Shown in pieces: positions 42,754 to 51,680 of a DNA stretch of 64,000 bases. Position numbers and translations under genes: made by a program. This DNA comes from a virus, in the IMG/VR virus record IMGVR_UViG_3300025276_004419, positions 1 to 64,000 of that record, one strand, 5' to 3'. Every line of letters begins with the position of its first letter. Position 1 is the stretch's first letter. Under the pieces are notes generated by a model. That model had not been told where the DNA came from and made no database searches. It saw only the letters and a list, made by a program, of their open reading frames with translations.

Positions 42754-42783
42754 AGAGCTTGGCTTAGGTCAGGCTCTTTTTTA
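42754..42783 (+). terminator. Hairpin terminator after tail tube gene
   Basis: AGAGC pairs with GCTCT, with TG/CA pairs possible inside, followed by six T. A TATAAATA sequence lies just upstream (about 42747), but it would transcribe straight into this hairpin. Confidence 0.7.
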
Positions 42784-42787
42784 TATT

Positions 42788-42804
42788 CATATGTATACAC
42801 GATA
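42788..42804 (+). promoter_or_regulatory. Late-motif variant CATATGTATACACGATA before gp26-like gene
   Basis: It differs by one base from the element at 24580 and lies 18 bases before the ATG at 42823, directly after a terminator. Confidence 0.5.
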
Positions 42805-42822
42805 AACGTTATAAAATAAGAT

Positions 42823-43557
42823 ATGAGTTTTAACTTACCAACAGAAACAATCGAATTACCTTCAAAAGGTCTACTATATCCTGAAGGTCACCCACTATCA
42901 AACGGTACTATTGAAATTAAGTATATGACTGCTAAGGAAGAAGATATCCTTACTAATCAAAACTACATTCAAAACGGCACTGTATTAGATAAACTATTAA
43001 AATCATTAATTATAACTAAGTTTGATTATAACGATTTAGTTATTGGTGATAAAAATGCTGTAATGATCGCTGCTCGTATCTTAGGATATGGAGCTGAATA
43101 TAAATTCCAGTATAATGGTGTAGAAGAAACTGTTGACTTATCCGAAATTGACAATAGACCTCTAGATGAATCTTTATATATTAAGGGTCAAAACGAATTT
43201 TCTTTTAAACTCCCTACTTCAGACAATACTATTACATTTAAATTTTTAACTCAGGGTGATGAAGTTAAAATTAACAGGGAGTTAGAAGGACTAAAAAAAT
43301 TAAAAAAAGATGAATCTCCTGAGTTAACTACTCGTTTAAAATATATGATCACATCTATTAATGGTGATCCGGAAATTAAAATGATTAGAGAATTTATTGA
43401 TCAAGCCTTCCTAGCTCGAGACGCTAGGGCATTTAGAGAATATATTTTAAAAATTCAACCAGACGTGGATTTAACTTTTTTTCCCTCTACTTCAAACAAA
43501 TCAATCTCTCTCCCAATTGGGATTAACTTTTTTTGGCCTGACGCCAACCTCGGCTAA
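42823..43557 (+). CDS. 26: Tail assembly/baseplate chaperone (T4 gp26-like)
   Basis: This 244-residue protein resembles the T4 gp26 family: ETIELPSKGLLYPEGHPLS, then IEIKYMTAKEEDILT, VLDKLLKSLI and NAVMIAARILGYG. It sits between the tail tube and the tape-measure-like gene, the place where tail assembly chaperones are encoded in many tailed phages. It ends with INFFWPDANLG in a region that overlaps a second frame by 83 bases (43475-43557), so a fraction of ribosomes may shift into the next reading frame to make a longer product. Confidence 0.8.
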   Translation: MSFNLPTETIELPSKGLLYPEGHPLSNGTIEIKYMTAKEEDILTNQNYIQNGTVLDKLLKSLIITKFDYNDLVIGDKNAVMIAARILGYGAEYKFQYNGVEETVDLSEIDNRPLDESLYIKGQNEFSFKLPTSDNTITFKFLTQGDEVKINRELEGLKKLKKDESPELTTRLKYMITSINGDPEIKMIREFIDQAFLARDARAFREYILKIQPDVDLTFFPSTSNKSISLPIGINFFWPDANLG

Positions 43558-43816
43558 ACAGTATAGGTTAAATTTTTTAACTCAAATCCATGAAATTTGT
43601 TTTTATGGACAAGGAGGGTATTCTTGGCCTGTAGTTTACGATATGCCTTTATGGTTACGTAAATTTACTTATGCTAAAATTAAAGATCACTACGACAAAC
43701 AATCAGAAATGTCTAAAAAGTCTAAAGAATCATCCAACCCTAATGTCCAAACCCTTATTAGTGAAGATGGTACAATAAAAAATCCAAATGCCTTTAAAAA
43801 AACTAACTACAGTTAA
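43475..43816 (+). CDS. 51: Second tail chaperone frame (T4 gp51-like), probably expressed by frameshift
   Basis: The frame opens after a stop at 43472 and runs to 43816. It contains AKQYRLNFLTQIHEICFYGQ and MPLWLRKFTYAKI, segments I associate with the gp51-like protein of marine T4-like phages. The only start in the overlap is a TTG at 43517 with no visible ribosome-binding site; from there the product would be 99 residues. Relative to the gp26-like gene the frame is +1 (or -2). Two identical TTAACTTTTTTT runs occur in the overlap, at 43471 and 43523. A gp26-51 fusion by programmed frameshift fits lambda G/GT-type organisation, but separate initiation at TTG cannot be excluded. Confidence 0.65.
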   Translation, partial: LFFPLLQTNQSLSQLGLTFFGLTPTSAKQYRLNFLTQIHEICFYGQGGYSWPVVYDMPLWLRKFTYAKIKDHYDKQSEMSKKSKESSNPNVQTLISEDGTIKNPNAFKKTNYS

Positions 43817-43827
43817 TATTTATTACC
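43815..43827 (+). promoter_or_regulatory. Late-promoter-like motif before tape measure gene
   Basis: AATATTTATTACC overlaps the end of the preceding gene and lies 13 bases before the ATG at 43841. Confidence 0.45.
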
Positions 43828-43840
43828 ATATGAATGCACT

Positions 43841-45820
43841 ATGGCCCTAAAAGACGATATAAAAGAAGCAAGAGAGGAACTTATTGCTCTAGATGGTGAA
43901 CTTAAAGGTATTGGAGAACAATTAAAAGAAGGAATTGGTTTTCAAATGGAGGCCCTAAATGAAACTACTCAAAAAGTAGCAAAAAGTTTTCAAAGAGATT
44001 TAGGAAGTGCTATAAATAGATCTAATAAAAGCCTTGATGAACAAGAGAAAATTAGACAAAAAATCCTTAAAGGTCAAGACGCTTCTAAAGAAATTGAAAA
44101 GGAATTAACTAAAGTTCAAAAAGAACGAGATACTATTTTAAGAAAAATAGAAGGTCTTAAAAGAGCAGGAGTAGCGTTTAATGCTGAAGAAGTTCTTTTA
44201 TTAGAAGAAAGTTTAGGGGCTCAAGAATCATCTTTATCAACTCTTAATGAGATAAATACTACTCAAATTGCTAACAGAGGTATTACAGGAAATATCCTTG
44301 AAAATGCTAAAGAATATTTAATAACTTTAGATAAATCAGGTTTAGCAACTAAATTACTAAATGGGGGCTTAGATACTACTCAAAAATTATCCTTAGCAGG
44401 TGAAACTGCTATGTTAGCCTTAGCTAATGCAGCTTTAGCAGGTAGTGATAACATAAACAACCTTCAGAAAAACTTAGGAATTAGTTATGAAGCGGCTTAT
44501 GACTTACAAAATAGTTTAGCTATAACATCAGCTACTTCCGATAAATTATATGTAACTTCAGAACTCCTTAACAAAGCATTTACTGATTTAGCAACCCAAA
44601 CTGGTATAGTTTCTGATTTTGGGGGTGATACATTAGTTACAATGACGGCTTTAACTAAACAACTAGGTTTAGGAACAGCAGAAGCAACTCAATTAGCCCT
44701 TTTAGCAAGAACACAAAGTACGGATACAGAAGGGGTGTTGGAAAATACCGTGGCTACTGTGTCGGCTCTTAATCAACAAAACGGCGTCGCCATTAGTGCT
44801 AAAGCAGTGTTAAACGACATAGCAACCGCATCTAAAGCCATAGTAGTGTCATTAGGCATGTCACCTGAGATACTAGCTGAAGCAGCTACTGAAGCACGAG
44901 CATTAGGTTTAAGTTTATCACAAGTTGATGCCATAGCAGGTTCATTATTAGATTTTGAATCATCTATTGAAAATGAACTAAAATTCCAGATGTTAACTGG
45001 TAAGGAAATAAACCTCACCAAAGCTCGACAATTAGCATTAGATAATGACTTAGCTGGACTTTCAGAAGAGATAGCAAATAATACTGGAATTACTGAGGCA
45101 TTTGCTACAGGTAATAGAATTCAACAAGAAGCAGCAGCAGCAGCTTTAGGGATGTCTCGTGAGGATTTAGGTAACATGGTTTACCAACAAGAATTACTAA
45201 ATTTAGGGGCAGAAGGATTTACAGAAGCGTATGGTGAAACAGCATACCAATCTATGTTAGCGATGTCAGCTACAGACAAATTTGAAGCCTCATTAGTTAA
45301 AGTTAAGGGTGTTATTGGTGATATAGGAACTATATTTTCACCTATTATTGATGGTTTTGCTTCTTTAGTAGGCTATTTAGCTAAATCTAAGATATTATTA
45401 GGAGCTCTAGCAGGTGTTATGGCTGTGTTAGTGGGAATACAAGGTGCTCTAGCTGTAACAAGTTTAGTAACTGCTTATGCTGAGATATTTAAAGGTTCTT
45501 TTATGGCTGGTCCTTTTGGTTTACCTATAGCTATAGCAGGTGCTGCTGCTTTAGGAGGATTAGTAGCAGGAGCACAATCAGTAGAAGATGGTATCGCAGA
45601 TTCATCTCGTGGTCCCTTTACTATTACTGATTCATATGGTAAGATGGCTATAACAGCTAAAGGTGATAATTTAGCAGTATCTCCAAACATCAATAGTAGT
45701 GGAGGTTCAGATTCTAAAATGCTTTCAGTACTAGAACAAATAGCAAAGAAAGACTCAAATGTTTATATGGATTCATCGAAAGTTGGGTATGCTGAATCAT
45801 TAAGCTATAGTAAACTATAA
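43841..45820 (+). CDS. Probable tape measure / tail length protein
   Basis: This 659-residue protein follows the tail chaperone pair. The first 150 residues are long charged helices (KDDIKEAREELIALDGELK, then KVQKERDTILRKIEGL). An Ala/Leu-rich helical middle follows, then a hydrophobic segment of about residues 507-575 (ILLGALAGVMAVLVGIQGAL, then GLPIAIAGAAALGGLVAGA), and a C-terminal DSYGKMAITAKGDNLAVSP tail. This is the usual make-up of a tape measure protein. At about 1.5 angstroms per residue, the length predicts a tail near 100 nm. T4 gp29 has 590 residues; no direct sequence identity to it is claimed. Confidence 0.75.
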   Translation: MALKDDIKEAREELIALDGELKGIGEQLKEGIGFQMEALNETTQKVAKSFQRDLGSAINRSNKSLDEQEKIRQKILKGQDASKEIEKELTKVQKERDTILRKIEGLKRAGVAFNAEEVLLLEESLGAQESSLSTLNEINTTQIANRGITGNILENAKEYLITLDKSGLATKLLNGGLDTTQKLSLAGETAMLALANAALAGSDNINNLQKNLGISYEAAYDLQNSLAITSATSDKLYVTSELLNKAFTDLATQTGIVSDFGGDTLVTMTALTKQLGLGTAEATQLALLARTQSTDTEGVLENTVATVSALNQQNGVAISAKAVLNDIATASKAIVVSLGMSPEILAEAATEARALGLSLSQVDAIAGSLLDFESSIENELKFQMLTGKEINLTKARQLALDNDLAGLSEEIANNTGITEAFATGNRIQQEAAAAALGMSREDLGNMVYQQELLNLGAEGFTEAYGETAYQSMLAMSATDKFEASLVKVKGVIGDIGTIFSPIIDGFASLVGYLAKSKILLGALAGVMAVLVGIQGALAVTSLVTAYAEIFKGSFMAGPFGLPIAIAGAAALGGLVAGAQSVEDGIADSSRGPFTITDSYGKMAITAKGDNLAVSPNINSSGGSDSKMLSVLEQIAKKDSNVYMDSSKVGYAESLSYSKL

Positions 45821-45825
45821 AATTT

Positions 45826-45841
45826 AATATTTATAACAAAA
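45826..45841 (+). promoter_or_regulatory. Late-promoter-like motif before baseplate genes
   Basis: AATATTTATAACAAAA lies 9 bases before the ATG at 45851 and heads a five-gene baseplate unit with no other such motif inside. Confidence 0.6.
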
Positions 45842-45850
45842 CACAATATT

Positions 45851-46066
45851 ATGGGATTATTAGATCAATTAACAAAAAACGGTTCAAATTTAACTTCATT
45901 TAACGGAGCTACCCCTGCTAATATGCCTGGGGCAAGTGATTTATCACCTCTTCATGATGAATATTCACTTAATGGTACCCCTATTATATTGAATAAACCA
46001 CAACCCTCTATATTAGATTTAGACGGTTTAACTCCTGCTAAGTACACAGATAACCTCCCAAAATAA
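45851..46066 (+). CDS. Small hypothetical protein at head of baseplate unit
   Basis: This 71-residue polar protein (MGLLDQLTKNGSNLTSFNGA) has no motif I recognise. It is rich in Pro, Asn and Leu, with no membrane segment. It is followed 4 bases later by the large baseplate gene and is probably a minor baseplate or assembly factor, by position only. Confidence 0.65.
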   Translation: MGLLDQLTKNGSNLTSFNGATPANMPGASDLSPLHDEYSLNGTPIILNKPQPSILDLDGLTPAKYTDNLPK

Positions 46067-46070
46067 TTAA

Positions 46071-47993
46071 ATGCCGTTAGTAGACCTAAAAACTGACCTC
46101 AGATCATTAAGATTTGGTTCCCCTGATGTCCCAGGTGATAGGCCAAATGGTGCTTGGAGTGATCAACCTTATATAACAACACCAATAGGAGCTGATTTTT
46201 TAGCTCCTACACCCAATCGTTTTGCTATAGGAAATGGTAGTGATTTTATCCTTAGAGGTGGGGCAAGTGCCTTTGTAGATGCTACTACGGACGATATAAG
46301 ATTGGGTAAAATGTTTAAAGATCTTAAAACCCCAAATGGTATACAATTCATTGCTAAACAAAATTTGTTATCAATGACAGGGGTAAATATTTTTGCTGGG
46401 TACCCAACTTCTGTAAGAGCACTTAACAAAGCAAGATTAAATGATGGGGTGTATACTCCATTATCTGCATTATTAGCAGCAGGCCCTACAGGAAATCTTA
46501 TAGGAGGTCATCCTAATAAACAAGGTATAGACCCAACAGGAAATAATGCCTTTTTTAGTAGACCTCAATATACTAATTTAGTTAATAGATCAAATCCCCT
46601 ATTAATTAATAATTCAAGACTTTTAAGTCTAGATAATAAATTTATAAAAAAACAAACTTTCGGTCCTCTATTTACTTATTTAGGAGGACCTAATGCTGGT
46701 GCAGATGTTGCTTCTGTTAATACTATTATCTCTTTTGCTAAAGACGGTACTAGAACGGGTATTAACAACCCCGCATTTACAGGTAATCCCTCAGCATTTT
46801 TTGGTAGAGGAGGAGGTACTCTTACTAATAAAGAATTGTCTACTCTAAGTAACAGTTCATTTAGAATAACTAACAAAGTAAGAGATTTTAGAAAAGCTAT
46901 TACTCCTAAAACAATAGGTACTTTACAACATATCCAAGCTGTAAACAATGGTACTTTAACTAATGCTCCTAATTATACTACTAAAAACTTTGAAACCAGA
47001 GTAAACGCTGGTAACCCAGGTAACCCTGCTCTTAATAGAAAAAACTACACTAGAGGAGCAATCGACCCTACTACTAATAGGCCAAATGTAGTAAACAAAA
47101 TTAATGCATTGTATATGTATAATGCTGGAAATGTTACTTCACAAAACTCAGTTGTTAATGATTTTGTTAAATTTAGATTTGCAGTAATAAATCCAGATAA
47201 ACCTTTTAGAAAAACATTTGTTCACTTTCCAGCTTTTTTTGATGGAGCTATAACAGATAACATGGGAGCTAATTGGAGTAGCTTTAAATATTTGGGTAGA
47301 GGTGAAGAATTTTTTAATTATGAAGGATTTAGTAGAGATGTAAGTTTTGGTTTTCAAGTAGTAGCTCAATCAAAACCTGAGTTATCTATAATGTACCAAA
47401 AATTAAATTATCTCCAATCAACATTAGCCCCTAATTTTAGCACAAACGGGTTTATGAGAGGTAATATTCATCAATTAACCATTGGTGGTTATTTCTTTGA
47501 ACAACCTGGAGTAATTACATCGTTAAGCTATACAATGCCTAGTGAATCCCCATGGGAAATAGGCATTCCCTCAACTGATTCTTCTACACCATCTGCAGGT
47601 GGTAACACGTACAGAGACCCAGCAGTAAAAGAATTAACCCATATTATTAATGTGAGTGTTCAATTCAAACCAATTCAAACATTCTTACCACAAACCGTAG
47701 GTTCACCTTTTGATACTACAAATCCCGATGGTATATTTGGTAAACAAGATATAAAACAAAAGTTTATACAATTAGCTAATGGATCACAGCTAAATCAAAA
47801 TCTATATGATTTAGGAGTTCCTAATGCAATAGTAATACCAAATCCTCAGGAACCTTTACCAGATTTAGAATTTGAAAGTTTAAACATTGAGGAAGAGTTA
47901 GAAGATGAATTTGATGGACAATTTAATTTTATTAATCCTTTAGATGATTTTGATTCAGAAGTTACAAGATTAGAACTTTTAGATAGAGGGTAA
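46071..47993 (+). CDS. Probable baseplate/tube-junction protein (gp48/gp54-like position)
   Basis: This 640-residue structural protein has a polar, Asn/Gly-rich first half. The second half contains FVHFPAFFDGAITDNMGANW, then KYLGRGEEFFNYEGFSRDV, YQKLNYLQSTLAPNFS and GFMRGNIHQLTIGGYFFEQPG. The latter segment recurs in large baseplate or tube-initiator proteins of many contractile-tailed phages. The C-terminus is acidic. It is followed 2 bases later by the LysM-like wedge protein. I infer that it joins tube and baseplate, but cannot match it to one T4 gene with certainty. Confidence 0.65.
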   Translation: MPLVDLKTDLRSLRFGSPDVPGDRPNGAWSDQPYITTPIGADFLAPTPNRFAIGNGSDFILRGGASAFVDATTDDIRLGKMFKDLKTPNGIQFIAKQNLLSMTGVNIFAGYPTSVRALNKARLNDGVYTPLSALLAAGPTGNLIGGHPNKQGIDPTGNNAFFSRPQYTNLVNRSNPLLINNSRLLSLDNKFIKKQTFGPLFTYLGGPNAGADVASVNTIISFAKDGTRTGINNPAFTGNPSAFFGRGGGTLTNKELSTLSNSSFRITNKVRDFRKAITPKTIGTLQHIQAVNNGTLTNAPNYTTKNFETRVNAGNPGNPALNRKNYTRGAIDPTTNRPNVVNKINALYMYNAGNVTSQNSVVNDFVKFRFAVINPDKPFRKTFVHFPAFFDGAITDNMGANWSSFKYLGRGEEFFNYEGFSRDVSFGFQVVAQSKPELSIMYQKLNYLQSTLAPNFSTNGFMRGNIHQLTIGGYFFEQPGVITSLSYTMPSESPWEIGIPSTDSSTPSAGGNTYRDPAVKELTHIINVSVQFKPIQTFLPQTVGSPFDTTNPDGIFGKQDIKQKFIQLANGSQLNQNLYDLGVPNAIVIPNPQEPLPDLEFESLNIEEELEDEFDGQFNFINPLDDFDSEVTRLELLDRG

Positions 47994-47995
47994 TT

Positions 47996-48289
47996 ATGGG
48001 AAGATATAGCAACACATTAATTCAAAGAAACCGAGAAGGCAGACGTTATTACGCTGCTAATCGATACGTTGAAATCCCACGTAGTAACAATGATTTATAT
48101 GTTATTACTACTGATGAAGACAGATATGATTTATTAGCTAACCAGTATTATAATGATCCTAGTTTTTGGTGGGTAATCTCATCAGCAAACCCAGAATATA
48201 TTGGTTCTATGTATCCCCCATCAGGAGTACAAATTAGAATCCCCAATAATTTAGCTTTTGTGTTAAATGCTTTAAATATAAATGAATAA
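47996..48289 (+). CDS. LysM-like baseplate protein (gp53 / tail protein X type)
   Basis: This 97-residue protein has a core of DLYVITTDEDRYDLLANQYY followed by DPSFWWVISSANPE and PPSGVQIRIP. This has the LysM pattern of an initiation strand, two helices and a closing strand. Small LysM-type proteins of this sort link tube and baseplate in contractile systems (for example the C-terminus of T4 gp53). It lies between the putative tube-junction gene and the hub gene. No signal peptide is present, so it is structural rather than secreted. Confidence 0.7.
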   Translation: MGRYSNTLIQRNREGRRYYAANRYVEIPRSNNDLYVITTDEDRYDLLANQYYNDPSFWWVISSANPEYIGSMYPPSGVQIRIPNNLAFVLNALNINE

Positions 48290-48292
48290 GTT

Positions 48293-51200
48293 ATGGCAGA
48301 TAGTAATTTCGAAGGTACTAATTTACTAGGAGGACCTTTTAAACCTTACGTAGACGAGCAAGTATCTCAAAGGCAAACACGTTTAGGTAGTATTCAAAAA
48401 AGCCAAGAAGATATTGTTTGGGAAAATGGTAAATCCGCTTATCTAGCATTAGCATCTTCAGTTGATATTGAAAATACCATATACCGAGAAATCAAAAATG
48501 AAGTAAGAGAAGTTTCAGTAGCACCATTTAATCCAACTAACTCTAAATCTATCATTTTTGATAATACTCAAACAACATTGCGAAATATTGAAACGGAAGT
48601 TACAAAAATCCATAATGATGGTGAAAAAAGAATTAAACAACTGGGTTTACCTAAGGAATATTTTGGTAATCAATTAGCCAATAATTTAGTATTATTTGGT
48701 GGTACTGCTTACTTTAAAACCAATGACGCAGATGAAAATGATACTATTACATCTAATGAATATTCAAACCCCTATTATCGTTCGGGTTTAGCTACCTCCG
48801 ATTCCCTCTTAAATGAATCAGCCTATGGTTTTGGTGGAACTAGTTTCGGTTTAAGTGCTATGCCAGGTTTAACTTCTTTTAATATTAAATCCCGTAATAT
48901 GGGTTCGTTAAGAGAAGCATCAATAACTATTAGAGCAAATAACAAAAAACAATTTAGTCTCATTGATAGTCTATATTGTAGAATAGGTTATACTATGTTT
49001 ATGGAATGGGGAAATTCTATTTATTTTAATAATGGTGGTAAATATGTTTCTAATCCTAATGCTGAAGGTGTAACAAGCCTCCTTCCAGTATTCTTATCAG
49101 GAACCAATGGCAATAAATCTATTAGTGATAATCCATCCCAATTCTTACAATTAATTGAAGAACGAAGGGAAAAATCTAACGGTAATTATGATGCGTTTTT
49201 TGGTAAAGTAAAAAACTTTAGTTGGGAATTTAACCCAGCAGGGTATTATGAAATTAGTTTATCTTTAATTAGTCAAGGTGATATAATTGAAAGTTTAAAT
49301 ATTGACGGGCAATACGGAGGAACATCAACGGTAGGTAATGTAACAGGTCCCCTACAACCTTCACCTAATGAAACCTCAGCATTAACTTCCTTTTTAACTA
49401 CAGCTGCTTCTCCAAGTAAAGAGGAAAGAACAATAGTAATAGCCGCTTCTTTTGGTCCTGATGGGAGTGCCCCAGAACAAGAAATTAATATATCTAAATT
49501 TCAAAATTATAAAACTTTTCTTTTACCAGACGTTACCACTTCAAAAACAACCTCGGCTAACCTTGGAGTTTCGGCTACAACAACTAATACAACTGAATCA
49601 ATCGCATTAGATACAATCGAATCTTTAAATTATGATAGACTTAAAAGTTCAATAGGAAAAATTGTTAGTGGTACAGCTGTATTTAGTTCGGAAAAGCCAT
49701 ATTTTTATATTCGTTTAGGGGATATTTTAGATTTTATTAAAGATAGACTACTAATATACACATCAGAAGGAAATAATGAACCTATTTTAGATATAGATAC
49801 AGATACTGATAAAAATATTTGTTACTACTCAGGTATAAATGTGTCAGCTGACCCTTCTAAAGTAATGGTAAAAGCAGGATTACCTTATACTAAAGAACTT
49901 TTAAAAGGGTTAAAATATAACCCAATAATTAAAAAAGATGGCACTCAAGATGAGGACTGGGAATGGGACGTAAATACCCCCAACATTTTTGATGACCCAG
50001 ATGCTAAATTAGAACAATATTCTTCACAAGAAAATCCTAATAATACAACAGAATCTTTTGCTTTACATGGGAAGATAATGAACATTTATTTTGAATATGA
50101 ATATCTTTTAAATGCTATTAAAGGTTTAAGAAACGAAAAAACAGGAACTATTAGTTTATATGACTTTGTAGATGAACTATGCCAAACTGCTAATAGTTGT
50201 TTAGGTGGAGTTAATAAACTATCCATTAGACTAGAAGATGATAGGATAATGAGGATTTATGACCAAAGTCCTATCTATGGAACCCAAAATGTTGAAGGTT
50301 CTGTTATTAATCTTTATGGGATAAACCCTACAGGTAGTTTGGGAAATCAAGGTTCATTTGTAACTGATTTCAATATTAAAACTGAATTAACCAATGATTT
50401 TGCTACTCAAGTTACAATTGGAGCACAGGCACAAAGTAATAATGTAGGATCTGATGCTACTGGTTTATCTGCTTGGAACTCAGGATTAAAAGATAGATTT
50501 TTTCCCGAAAAAATAGACTCTCTAAGAAAAAATAATGGTACAACAACCCCAACTACACAAGATAGGATAAATAAATTAACACAACAATTAAAATATCTCT
50601 GGTTAGGTTATTCTGAAGCTAATATCACATCTATTACAAATACAACATTTACATCTGCAGCAAATTCAAACACTTCAGATAATGTTCTTTGGTTTGAACA
50701 TTTTGATACTAAAAGGTTTTCTTCATTTGTAAAACTTCAAAAAAATTGGCTTCAAGAAATTATTAAATTAGAAAACGAAAATTTTAATAAAATACAAGTA
50801 AAAGCGGATAAATCAACTTTAGGTACTAACCAAATAGGGATGATCCCAATTAATATATCAGTTACTTTAGAAGGAATTTCAGGTATAAGAATATATGATA
50901 AGTTAGAAGTTGATACTAGATTTTTACCTGATTATTACCCTCAAACATTAATTTGGATTATTAAAGGTGTTTCACATGAAATCCAAAATAATAAATGGTA
51001 TACTAAATTAGAAACTATAGCAGTCCCAAAATTACCAGGTTCCCAAAATTTTGATTATATTCTGGGGAATAAAAGAGAAGATGGGGATCTAAAAAACTCT
51101 TTAGACACTGCAAACCTTACAGGTTTTACAGGCCCTACCCCTAATGCTGATAGATTAAGAGTACTTATAGCTAATTTAGATGGTGTTGTTGAAAGAAAAA

Positions 51201-51679
51201 AAGAAGGATATAAATATGGTGAATTATCCACAGGTGGGGACATAACAGAAAATATGGCTAAAACGGCAGGATTAGTACTTTCAACTTTAAAGCAAAAATT
51301 ACCTGGAGTTAGACTTGAAATCACTGCTGGTAATGATAAATACCATCAAGATTATAAAATGCAAAAAGCAACTAAAAATCAATACTATAATTCAAACCAT
51401 CTTACTGGTGGTGGGGTAGATTTTATAGTAATAGGTGGAGCAAACCCAAAACAAGTTAGCAACGTATTATACGCCATATTTTTAGGTACACCTAAATTAG
51501 GATTTTTAAATGAATATGGTTATAAAACAGCAGCTACATCAGGAAAGCATTTCCACATAGCATATGCTGATAGCGCATCATCACGTGATGGTAGAATTAC
51601 TACTTTAGAAGAAGCTAAAGATACCTTAAAACGATTAGAAAAATACGGAGGGCTTACTCCTATAACCTTAAACATATAA
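48293..51679 (+). CDS. Baseplate hub protein with C-terminal M15-type peptidase domain
   Basis: This large hub-type protein has 1128 residues. The first 950 or so are beta-rich structural sequence with features such as YCRIGYTMFMEWGNSIYF and KLEVDTRFLPDYYPQTLIW. Residues of about 965-1128 form a D-Ala-D-Ala carboxypeptidase-like M15 domain. They contain LEITAGNDKYH, then SNHLTGGGVDF (the SxHxxGxAxD motif: H1036 and D1043) and GKHFHIAY (H1086/H1088), giving the zinc ligands. It should cut the peptide stems of peptidoglycan during penetration, as the gp5 lysozyme domain does by another chemistry in T4. No other lysozyme is visible in the window. Confidence 0.8.
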   Translation: MADSNFEGTNLLGGPFKPYVDEQVSQRQTRLGSIQKSQEDIVWENGKSAYLALASSVDIENTIYREIKNEVREVSVAPFNPTNSKSIIFDNTQTTLRNIETEVTKIHNDGEKRIKQLGLPKEYFGNQLANNLVLFGGTAYFKTNDADENDTITSNEYSNPYYRSGLATSDSLLNESAYGFGGTSFGLSAMPGLTSFNIKSRNMGSLREASITIRANNKKQFSLIDSLYCRIGYTMFMEWGNSIYFNNGGKYVSNPNAEGVTSLLPVFLSGTNGNKSISDNPSQFLQLIEERREKSNGNYDAFFGKVKNFSWEFNPAGYYEISLSLISQGDIIESLNIDGQYGGTSTVGNVTGPLQPSPNETSALTSFLTTAASPSKEERTIVIAASFGPDGSAPEQEINISKFQNYKTFLLPDVTTSKTTSANLGVSATTTNTTESIALDTIESLNYDRLKSSIGKIVSGTAVFSSEKPYFYIRLGDILDFIKDRLLIYTSEGNNEPILDIDTDTDKNICYYSGINVSADPSKVMVKAGLPYTKELLKGLKYNPIIKKDGTQDEDWEWDVNTPNIFDDPDAKLEQYSSQENPNNTTESFALHGKIMNIYFEYEYLLNAIKGLRNEKTGTISLYDFVDELCQTANSCLGGVNKLSIRLEDDRIMRIYDQSPIYGTQNVEGSVINLYGINPTGSLGNQGSFVTDFNIKTELTNDFATQVTIGAQAQSNNVGSDATGLSAWNSGLKDRFFPEKIDSLRKNNGTTTPTTQDRINKLTQQLKYLWLGYSEANITSITNTTFTSAANSNTSDNVLWFEHFDTKRFSSFVKLQKNWLQEIIKLENENFNKIQVKADKSTLGTNQIGMIPINISVTLEGISGIRIYDKLEVDTRFLPDYYPQTLIWIIKGVSHEIQNNKWYTKLETIAVPKLPGSQNFDYILGNKREDGDLKNSLDTANLTGFTGPTPNADRLRVLIANLDGVVERKKEGYKYGELSTGGDITENMAKTAGLVLSTLKQKLPGVRLEITAGNDKYHQDYKMQKATKNQYYNSNHLTGGGVDFIVIGGANPKQVSNVLYAIFLGTPKLGFLNEYGYKTAATSGKHFHIAYADSASSRDGRITTLEEAKDTLKRLEKYGGLTPITLNI

Positions 51680-51680
51680 A

